Assembly: GCA_023101725.1 (NCBI GenBank)
Contig: JALJCO010010470.1
Location: 1 to 64,000, forward strand
Length of the DNA: 64,000 nt
DNA from: Atherinomorus stipes
Lineage: Eukaryota; Chordata; Actinopteri; Atheriniformes; Atherinidae
Direction of reading: 5' to 3'
Part shown: piece after piece, positions 55,215 to 64,000 of the stretch
Layout: each line of letters begins with the position of its first letter
Position numbering within the stretch: the first letter of the stretch is position 1
Translations under genes and position numbers: made by a program
The notes under the pieces: generated by a model
What the model was told of the DNA's origin: nothing
The model's input: the letters and a program-made list of their open reading frames with translations, nothing else
Database searches by the model: none

Positions 55215-56054
55215 AGGGATAGTACACCCACAGAATGATTGTCCATCTTCTCCTCACCCTCATGCTGAGCAAGACCCTGGTGGGGGGGGGGGGGTCGTTA
55301 TCCACCGACTTTCATATAATGGAGTTCACCAGGCACTGACCCAAAAAGGTCCATAAAAGTCGACAAAAACTTGTCAGTATTCCTCCATACTGCTCGTCCA
55401 ATGTAATCCACGTGTCCTGAGTGGGTAGCGTCCACAATTTACTGGAAACCACATCACTTAGTATTTTTATAGCCTAACCAGTAGAACATGTAGCTGCTGC
55501 GAAGCACGTTAATGTGAGCTCACAACACTACGGAAGCCGTGGCAGACGACATTGCGCACTCTTTTTCTTTCTATCTTTGTGTTAAATCAATAACTAACCC
55601 CTCTTGTGTTTGTCCGCAGCTCGTTCGCTCTTAGCACAATGTAAATAGCTAATTTCTTCTTCTACGCTTGCATTATTGGCAGAGTAGGTGCTGGAGGCTG
55701 CGGCTTCTGCGTTGTTGTGGACTCGCAGGGACGTCCTTCGCAGCAGCTACATGTTCTACTGTTTAGTCTATAAAAAAATCTACTAAAAGAAGTTGTTTCG
55801 AGTAAATTCTGGACGCTACCCACTCAGGACACGTGGATGAGCAGTATGGAGGAATGTTGACAAGTTTTTGTGGACTTTTATGGACCTTTTTGGTTCAGAG
55901 GCCGGTGAACTCCATTATATGAAAGTTGGTAGATAACAACCCCCCACCGATCTCCGGCTGCATTTGATATTTAAAAAAAAGTGCTCCAGAGTCTTGCTCA
56001 GCATGAGGCTGAGGAGAAGATGAAGGACCATCATTCTGTGGGTGTACTATTCCT
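55215..56054. mobile_element. TTAA-flanked foldback element, 840 bp
   Basis: TTAA at 55211-55214 and 56055-56058. Ends AGGGATAGTACACCCACAGA and TCTGTGGGTGTACTATTCCT. The arms pair over about 240 bp (for example TCCTGAGTGGGTAGCGTCCA against TGGACGCTACCCACTCAGGA), then more loosely (CAGTAGAACATGTAGCTGCT against AGCAGCTACATGTTCTACTG). No transposase. A poly-G run lies at about 55279-55292. Confidence 0.85.
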
Positions 56055-56058
56055 TTAA

Positions 56059-57101
56059 CTTTTTATCGAGACTTCACGATTTCATTTACTTCTCTTGTTG
56101 ATTAGTTCGTGTTGTGTGTAGTGTGCAGATTTGCATGTCGTGTTGATTTATGGTTTGCAAACTCTTGCGACTCTTGCGACAACCACTAATTATTTTCTCT
56201 ACGTCCAATCAGAACCCTGCCCCGCCCCCAGATCTAAAGCAGAATTAAATAAACGTCTTCTCCATGTAAACATGGAGAATAATTTAATTCTGAATTTTTC
56301 CACCGCAGGAACGTGGAGCTTCTGCTGAGATTGCGAGGTGATTTGTTTTTACCGTGGGATTGTAATCCTGACAGAAGTCCTATCGATGTCTAGTGAAGGC
56401 TGGTCCGAAAGACGGCCCAGACGTTCTGATCAGGACCAGGAGGACAAGGTCTCCCACACCAGAAAGGATCCCAGCTGGAGGAAGAATGTCACCATTACAG
56501 TTCCTCCACGTTTTAACAAGTTAACTTTAAGACTTTAAAAGCACTTGGAGCAGAATTTGATGCCCATTTTACGGCTGCACTGGCAGAAACACAAATCCTA
56601 CATCTACAAAGATGCTGTCCAAACAGACAAAACAACTCCTTTTGACCATCATTACCTACGTCTGCCACTGGTAACCGACTGTGCAAAGCCCCACCCTGAC
56701 TGGCTGATATAAAGCAGGGGCCCTCAATTAATTTTCACCGAGGGCCAAAAATGTCCTTGCTGCCTCCTGTGACATGGCTTTGTAATAAGTATGATATTAC
56801 ATGTGTTGTTTACACGTGATTAATAAAATGTAAAATTATATTATGTAATAGTAGCTATTATACTTTAATAGCTACTTCCATCCAGGCTAGACTGCACTGA
56901 CAACCTCAAAATTATCTCTGCTTCATGATGTGTTCATGAAGCAGAGCTCCCACTAACAGCATCAGTGTTTATATGGCACATGATATAATCAATCCTATTA
57001 ATCATCATGTGACAGCTGAATGTTGTGAAGGCACGTTACATTTCTGAACTTCATCATAGAATAATCAAGAATAATCATCAATAAATGACGAACGTGGTGA
57101 T
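56059..57101. other. no gene recognised
   Basis: Short frames only. GGCCCTCAATTAATTTTCAC near 56723 resembles a transposon end but has no partner. Confidence 0.4.
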
Positions 57102-57185
57102 TAGGGATGTAACGATATTGTCGATATCGCGATATCGCCGGAGGTAAACTGCCGCGATATCGTCGTGGTCTTGTCATGGTATGAA
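57102..57185 (+). mobile_element. left end of a TAGGGATGTAACGATA element
   Basis: TAGGGATGTAACGATATTGT and CGATATCGCGATATCGCCGG look like an hAT-type end rich in GATATCG words. No right end was located. Confidence 0.45.
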
Positions 57186-58687
57186 ACAGCATTGGCGGAG
57201 CGGGGGGGCGGCTTAGGGGGCTTAAGCCTGGAATGATTCTTCAAAAGCCCCGGATCTGTTTTGACGTTTCTTTTTTATGTTTTTTATTATCCTAGATTTG
57301 ATTAAATAATTCTGATCTACTACAATATGTGTAAAACGTAATAAAAAGGGGAGGCTGCATGTCGTTACGAGGCTCCCCCCTCTCTAAACTTGGTATGGTC
57401 CAAACCTGTGGCGTTTGTGTGCCGCGCACGCCTTGTGTTGGCACTTCACCTCTCAGGAGCTCACCGTTACGCGGCGCAGCGTAACCTGCAGCAGCTCCCG
57501 CGTGCTCATTGAGTCGGAGCATCAGAGGACGTTAATCTAACGTTCATCTGGTAGGTGGTGGTCACGCGTTATATGTAAACAAACCTGTCATGAATGACGA
57601 TGGTGTGTCCGTTACTTTTCCCTGGTAACTTTATAACAGTCAGATGGCATTATGTCATTATGCAGTGAGCACAGACGCGACTGTTTCAACAAGATAAGTG
57701 TCTGAAAGCCTATTCGTCAGATGCTGGGATTTACTAGGTGCGCTTGAACGCCCCATCACATGAACTGCACCTGGACAGTGCATGCAGCAGCGCGCTGTGC
57801 AGCGTTTCTCTCTCAAGGCTGATGAGAGCAGACACGGAGGACGCTTTATTCCTTGTTTGTGTGCGTTTTATGAGTACCAAGTAAGTTATCTACTGTTTGC
57901 ATGTTTCTTGGCACTTTGTTTGGAGGATTTGTGACTTTAGCTGTACAGGAGTTTGGTCATTATGTGCGTAACTGACTAATGAGGGGCTGCATCATGCCTA
58001 TAACGTGCCCTCTGTGTGCAATGCAGTGCTTACTAAATTAGGCTAAGTCTGATTTGTGTTTTTATATGTGCGCCTTCCTTTGTGTACACATGTTTATTTA
58101 CTGTGTTCACTAGTTTGTTTACTGCCTCCCATATTATATCTTATTATTTAGACTGATGAGGTGTCTAAGATTTTAAAGGGGCAAATATATGGGAGGCATT
58201 TATTTCTTTGCAGTCATGCCATTTTATTGTGCCTTTGTAATTTAACATTAGGCATTTAGTTTATCCATATTATTCACAACAGTGTTTATTACCTACTCAT
58301 GTGTTTGTTATCCACCATAATACTAATTGTATTATTACTTTATTTCCTTTCTTTTCTGTTTAGACCACACACATTTACATATTCATGTATTGCTGCATGA
58401 TGCCTTGATATAAAGCTGATAAAGGTTCTTGACGGATCTGTCCATAGTGTTCCATCCTAAACCGAACCACTAATCCATATTTTACAATAAGTGAAAGTAA
58501 TTATTGAAATAGTAATATGGTGCGTTTAGCATTGGTTTATGAAACAAGTAAGTATGGGGTAAGCCCAATAAATTTCTTAAATTATTAATTAATTTGAAAT
58601 AACTTTTGAATACATATAAACGTATAAATAGGCTATATATGCTATTTTTTATTGATTTGCCAATGTGGACATCAGGTCCTTTAAAAA

Positions 58688-58736
<49 letters not shown>

Positions 58737-59725
58737 AGCTCAGGTGAGAGAAAACAACTAAAGTCAATTTCTCAATGATATATGTCATAAATCTTTGGAT
58801 AATAATACTTTTCTCTGGTTGATGTATGAATGAAGGAAAAAAGAGAGAGATGATAGGAGAGAAAATGCCAGCATGAGCATTTTAGAACACACCCTGTTTG
58901 TGTACTTTTTTTAAAAGTTGAGATTAAATGATGTATGTTTATGTTGGATAAAGCAACAGCAAAAACATTCTGCTGATATTGTGGTTTAGCCCACCACTAT
59001 ATGCAGATATGACCTTTTCCTGTTTTAACTCCAAAAAAAGGTAAAATAACCTTATATTGTGTGGAGTATAGTGGTGTGTCAATCAAATAATATTTTTGTG
59101 GTTGGTGTCTTTGTGTGTTCGTAAAAGAGGGAAAGATAAAAGCAAGAAGAGAACAACAAGATGTGGAAAAGAAGGTTTAAAAAGAAGAAGAAGATGGGAT
59201 TATATTTTAGGACATATTTACTTTGGGTGAGGTGCTTTTTTAAAAACTGTTTTTTTTAAATATATTTTTGGTTAATTTATGATATATCCTGCTGGTTGGT
59301 TGCTGGTTTTATAATTTGTTGATGGTCTGGTTTATAACTGGTTTGTGATTCTGCTAGTGGTCTTGTTTGGTTGAGCCGTGTGTTGGTGTTGTTTATGAGT
59401 AAGATGTGTGACACCAAGACTGAGTTTTCTTTATGGTTATTATTAATAATTAATGAAATGTAGTGTTATGATTATTAAAGAAATGGGAGGAGTGTTAAAG
59501 TTAGATAGATGAAGGAAATATGGAATAATTTTTGGACCAAAGTAGATTAAATTCTTTATTCGTTTTTGGTGTTGGTCACCTTGTAACGATTAATATTTTT
59601 GTGGGTAAGCCCCTGATGATGAAATGTTAGCTCGCCTGTGAAAGATGTCTCTTGAGACAAAAATAATAGTTTTAGTCCGCTCTATGCGTAGTGTAACGTA
59701 CTAAACTACATAGCCATGTCCTTTG
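57186..59725. other. unclassified, no gene recognised
   Basis: Long AT-rich stretch with a GT-rich, C-poor plus strand after about 58800. A pure GA microsatellite is at 58697-58734. No exon could be assembled. Confidence 0.4.
58697..58734 (+). repeat. (GA)n microsatellite
   Basis: About 19 GA units preceded by an A run. Confidence 0.95.
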
Positions 59726-59839
59726 CTGCCAGTGCGCTCTTTTGAGCCAATGGGAGCACACGTGCCCCCACGCAAGGAAAAACAAGGCGAAGGCGGTAGG
59801 TGAAAACAGCATGGATATACACGAGGATGGAAACAGTTG

Positions 59840-60040
59840 TTATTCTCCACGAGAAGCGAGAACTTCGTTCCTGTTCTGGAGGCCGCAGGGACCACAAGAA
59901 AGTTAGTTTTGGTCCGGTTATCCCTCTGTGAGAAGCTTCAGCCGTGACGCCGCGGAGACCGGCGTGTTGACTTGGTGAGTTTATATTTAATGACGAACTT
60001 GGTCCGGGGGGGCTGCGCATGCGGTGATGTCCGTGTATCA
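59840..60040 (+). repeat. diverged copy of the repeat at 9510-9697
   Basis: Shared words in the same order: CACGAGAAGCGAGAACTTCG, GTTTTGGTCCGGTTATCC, GAGAAGCTTC and GCGGTGATGTCCGTGTATC. Confidence 0.55.
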
Positions 60041-60179
60041 AACGCCTCGCGGTGCTGTACACGTTTTCGTATTTTTTCACCACCTCGATCAGCTGTTCAT
60101 TAAAACTCTCCGTTTAACCTGCAGCAGCAGATGCAGAAGAGCATCTGATCAGCTGATTGTCGACATCACGGTGCTCGGT

Positions 60180-60335
60180 ATTAGAACTTTTCCTGCTGCA
60201 ACACACCTGACTTCAATCAATGGGTAATTAGCAGACTTGTGCAGCCAAGCTCTGGACATCAGGTGGTGTGTTGAAGCAGGGAAGCCCTGAAGACCAGCAG
60301 GATGCCGGCCCTCGAGGACCGGAGTTGCCCTGGTG
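60180..60335. mobile_element. hAT MITE, partial
   Basis: CTGCTGCAACACACCTGACT and GTGTGTTGAAGCAGGGAAGC are followed by GCCGGCCCTCGAGGACCGGA and GTTGCCCTGG. This is the usual order of the right two thirds of a common fish hAT MITE, related in style to the one at 33322. Confidence 0.6.
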
Positions 60336-60644
60336 TAGAAGTTCATACATATGACTGACCACTGACAGACAGGCGGACTTACTATTTAAATTTATTGATA
60401 TAAAGACGAGGCAGTTTTTTGTGCTGGGTTGTTTTTTACTTAGTAAATAGGCTGTTTTATTGCTGGTTGGTTTATTTAATTAGTAATGAGCTGTCTCTCA
60501 ATAAATATGTTGGATTTTTATGTTTAGTAGAAAAGTTTTAGGCAGGTAAATGTATAACTGATTTGATATAAATTGTAAATGCGTAAGCATTTTATACCAT
60601 AATTTTTTTTATGTGAGAAATTGAGATAATTGTGGAGTGTAGGG

Positions 60645-60830
60645 TGGGACGATTGTGACGTAAAATTACGTGACGCAAAAAGCGTAGTGCGTCGTAGACC
60701 AAAACAAAGATGGCGGCAATGCGAAGACGAAAAAAAGTGGGGCGCGTCTAGCGGTGGCTCTTCCAAGTTTCAAAGTGTGAGGAGTGAAGGCCCACGTGAA
60801 GGTTATATATAGGGTGGGATCCGGAGAGAA
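60645..60830 (+). promoter_or_regulatory. promoter-like cluster
   Basis: GTGACGTAAAATTACGTGAC contains paired CRE-like TGACGTAA/TTACGTGA half sites. AAAGATGGCGGCAATG matches the YY1 core AAGATGGCGGC. TTATATATAGGG resembles a TATA box at about 60804. ATTAAA follows at about 60956. No downstream coding exon was found, so this could be a transposon promoter or chance. Confidence 0.35.
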
Positions 60831-60989
60831 GAGCAACTCGTGAGTGGCGCCACGTCTTAGACACGTAGGCCTGTTGGACGGTAGCATGAAGCACGGCTCC
60901 ATCTGTGGCCGTGGGTGGACTGCAGCTGATGTGGGGCTGTCTCGTTTGACGATATAATTAAAGTACGTTCTCAACCTCATGTTAGTGTT

Positions 60990-63877
60990 TTTGTTGGTAT
61001 GTTTGTGTGTCTTTGGGATAATGAATTTTTTTATTTAGTGTGGGTTAGATAGAGTAAAGAGAAGTGCACTTTGGAGTAGCCAGTTAATATGGTTAATTGA
61101 GTTTGTTCTTCATTTCTTTTGTTGGAAAAGCCGTTGTGTCCTAGTTTAAATATTTAATATGATTTTTTATGTAAATAAAGATAGCCTGTTAGTGTGTGTT
61201 TAATTTTGTTGGTTATGCTCCTGGGTGCTGTGCTTTTTTTGTCTTTTTTTATTGTTTAGATATTGTGTTGAAGGGGGAGGGGGGGAGTAAAAAGTGGTGT
61301 GATGAAAAAATAAGAATAGTTTAAAAAATAATGAAAAGAGTGAGGTGGTGTTAGTGGTGATTAAAAAAAGGAAAAAAAGTATTTTTGTTAAAGTGTAAGA
61401 ATGAGTGGGCCGCGTAAATACCTTAAAGTTCACATTAGATAGCTAGAATACGTGTCTTTTAGTTGCGATGTGTTTCTCTGAAGGAGGAAAACCTCGGCGG
61501 CTATTGAGGAGCGACTGCTTCTCCTCCATTCGGAAAACTAAAGCAGACCTGTAGACCTCCATAAACTGCTGTTGGTTCTTACACCGGGAAGACCATTTAA
61601 ACCGGCGGCGGCCACGAACAGCACAGAGACATGAAACCAAGCGCATCAGGTTGTGCTGCGTTCAAGACAGCTGAGAAATAAGCAATCATATAGCCCAACA
61701 AGGATAAACCTTAAAGTTACGTGGGCTTGTTAAAGTAATTGAAATAATATTAGAATTTAGGGGGTTAAGATGTTTAGGGGCTCAGTTCCTCTAAAGCAGG
61801 CTTAACAACGTTTTGTCCTGGGGGAGTTTAAAGCATGATATTAGTGTTGATTTGAAGTGGTTAATGTGCTTTCTGACGCAAGCTCTGTCGTGGTGGGGAA
61901 ACTCTAAAAGGGACACACAAGAGCAGTATGATGTGTCATGTTAGGTAACCAGGTTGGTAGGGGGGGGGGGCGCCCTGCCTATGTAATGGTTGGAAACATG
62001 AAATAGACCAAACATGCTTTATTTACTTTTTGAGTTATTATTGTTGGGGTTGAGGGCCGGATTTTGCTTGAGGCGGATGTGAAAAAGAAATAGAAATTAT
62101 GCGGTATAACCAAAAGTAGGGCGGAGGAACACTCGCCTGGTCCAAAGCGAGTAAAGCAGGCCATCCGCCAATGGCGAGTGCAGCCAAACACTTGAGCCTG
62201 TGCTCGTTACGTTAAGCCCACAAGGCCTTTGACCTTAAAATTGTTTGATGTTTTGTGCCCATAGTTATTGATTTTCGTGTAAGGGTTGGGCATCAGAAAA
62301 GAGTTGATGGGAAACAGGACTAACTATCCGTCTCAGATGTTAAATTTGTATTTTCTTTTTGGACTTTCTATATGCGGTTTTACTTTGTACTTCTTTGCTA
62401 AACGAGAAGTCTAGGGACACTTTCTGGTCTTATTGGAGACTTTTGAGACCGACGTGCTGTATTGTTTGTTAAACACGATTGGAAAAGGGAGGGTTTTATG
62501 CCAAGCGTGGTCTCTTTTTGGCTGATCTCAATTTTGGACATTGTCATTGGTTCACATTGGTCACGTGACACAGCCACTCCCCATCTGGTCTTCAGGGGAG
62601 TTATGAAGAGAAAATAACAAAATAAACGTATCCAAAATGTTTCTCAGAGAGACTGTAGCGTTTATCTGTAGGATACAACACAACGTCACAATTACCACAA
62701 TCAGCAGGTAAAATATCCGCGAGTTTGTCGCCACAGAGCTGTCGATCAAAGCTGGAGCGCGTTGTCAGCTGTTCACCGCAGCCCGGTGTCTGATAACAGA
62801 CGCTGCGCGTTTGAATCAGCTGATCAGAGAATTAATTTGCCCTAAAATAACGAACAAGAACTGAGAGGATTCAGGAGGAGATGAGTGAATAACATCCTGG
62901 TTTCATCGCAGTTTGCTTCTGAAGGAGATCACTGCAGAATGACTGCATCCATCCTCCATCAGTGTGCACATTCTCTTAGCCCATGAATTAGAATTAGAAT
63001 CTGCGGCCCTAAAAAAAACAGGAAAGTTTTGTGAATTGCTGCACGCCCCCTAAAACCTACCAGAAACTCATCATGATAGAAAGAGGAGACAAATCTCTCA
63101 TTTCTGATGTCATGATATGATATAGGTGTTCTGTACGTTTACTTCTATTAATTTTACAGGATCTGATGTCTGTATATATTTCTTTATTACAAACATGTTC
63201 TGAATCTTACATCCAGATACCTGCAGGTGATTTTCTCAGGTCGTCTGTAAATGTGAGAACGTGACAGTGATGCTGAGATTGTGTCCAGATGAAGCTCCTG
63301 CGCATGCTGTGTTTAACATTTACCAGTTTTTATGAGCGATAAATGTTCGCCTTAGTTGTTCTCATGAATCTGATGTCTGCAATAGTGTTCTGGAACAAAA
63401 ATGTGGAGAATTTTACAATCCAAATCTCCACTTCAGGAGCAGTTACAGAAACCAAACTTTCAAGTTTTGCTCCCGACTGTGTTCTTAAAGTTTTTGCAGA
63501 AGGATTTTTTGACATCTCATTCACAGCCTGATTTATAGAACATTTCATCCCAAAAATATGCCAAAAAATGAGTTTTTTCTAGTTGACAGTATATTCTAAA
63601 TTGTGAAGTTATAAATAGAAATATCCAAAATCCCCTCTGTGAAAACTCTGGACTTTAACAGATGAACAAAATTCAAAAGAAACTTTGAACCTGGCTTAAT
63701 CAAGTGTTTTTTTCCCCCTAGAATTGTATGCAAATTGGTGCATTTTTGACTATATAACACCTCATTTGCACATTTAAAACATAAAATTTTGTAAATGTGA
63801 GGAATAAACCAGGAAAGTTTCATGGTGATACCAGTTAGTTACATTTTTTATTTGCCTGTAGTGTCACGTCTTAAACG
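60990..63877. other. unclassified, no supported exon
   Basis: Includes a poly-purine run (AAGGGGGAGGGGGGGAG near 61271), G-rich GGGGGGGGGGCGCC near 61960, and a locally CpG-rich part at 62710-62815. Minus-strand frames at 61443-61646 and 62561-62749 were considered but have no family match; the second has no ATG. Confidence 0.35.
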
Positions 63878-64000
63878 ATGGTCACCACCAGTCCGGCACG
63901 AACGAGCGATCTCCATGAGGGCAGCGGAGAGGACTGGACGGAGTCAGAACAGCACAACCACATCATCCTGCACCTCTCACACTTCACAGCTTTCACTGTT
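63878..64000 (+). CDS. weak coding candidate, cut by window end
   Basis: After TTTTTTATTTGCCTGTAG (ending 63861) a frame opens at ATG 63878: MVTTSPARTSDLHEGSGEDW then TESEQHNHIILHLSHFTAFT. The LHLSHFTAF ending is reminiscent of extracellular domain ends, but I cannot name a family. A TAA two codons before the ATG would make the upstream splice acceptor out of frame. Confidence 0.25.
   Translation, partial: MVTTSPARTSDLHEGSGEDWTESEQHNHIILHLSHFTAFTV

Noticed and set aside
60838..60860. TGGCGCC after a TATA box, resembling a retroviral primer binding site
   Set aside because: The match stops after seven bases, and no repeated long terminal repeat or gag-pol frame lies nearby.
62561..62749. Minus-strand frame with a membrane-like segment FYLLIVVIVTLCCIL
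   Set aside because: No ATG start and an upstream in-frame stop; no matching neighbouring exon.

Overview
The window reads as teleost fish genomic DNA. Three vertebrate gene families can be assembled from spliced exons, introns have GT-AG borders, and most of the remaining sequence is fish-type repeats: Tc1-like and hAT-like DNA transposons, TTAA-flanked foldback elements, decayed LINEs, (TA)n tracts and minisatellites. Nothing looks bacterial, viral or organellar, and there is no operon-like arrangement. Assignments come from reading the sequence and from recognised family motifs; no alignment or transcript data were available.

Genes. (1) A C11orf24-like gene on the minus strand: signal-peptide exon at 26035-26200, a 5.7 kb transposon-filled intron, and a large last exon at 18835-20327 encoding a Pro/Ala/Thr-rich ectodomain, one membrane span and the conserved cytoplasmic tail. 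A probable non-coding first exon lies at 31462-31570. (2) cox8b on the plus strand: exons 36633-36740 and 37885-37977, encoding a 66-residue mitochondrial complex IV subunit inside a CpG-rich start region. (3) tmem170a on the minus strand: exons 49220-49322, 48064-48234 and 46488-46618, encoding a 134-residue three-span membrane protein; both introns carry large minisatellites. (4) Two short minus-strand terminal exons of an unidentified gene (54894-54965 and 54758-54809). Weak exon candidates sit at both window edges.

Layout. 0.7-2.5 kb: tandem 779 bp repeat. 3.9-9.3 kb: decayed LINEs, one of them (L1-type) split by an hAT-like element. 9.8-10.1 kb: sequence that resembles assembly noise. 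11-17.4 kb: more DNA transposons. 18.4-31.6 kb: the C11orf24-like locus with nested Tc1, TTAA-type and hAT elements, including an insertion stack several levels deep at 28.2-30.3 kb. 33-36 kb: an hAT MITE, a long TA tract and a nearly full-length dead Tc1-like element. 36.4-38.1 kb: cox8b. 39.5-44.8 kb: palindromes and hAT elements with clear target duplications. 45.3-49.5 kb: tmem170a. 50.8-54 kb: hAT and Tc1-type MITEs. 54.4-56.1 kb: unidentified 3' exons and a long foldback element. 57-64 kb: mostly unclassified, C-poor on the plus strand in places.

The genes have unrelated housekeeping or membrane roles and show no sign of working together. I found no convincing new biological system. The most informative signals are the nested transposons whose target duplications can be read exactly, the coding minisatellite in the C11orf24-like gene, and the intronic minisatellite of tmem170a that stays open in the frame of the last exon.
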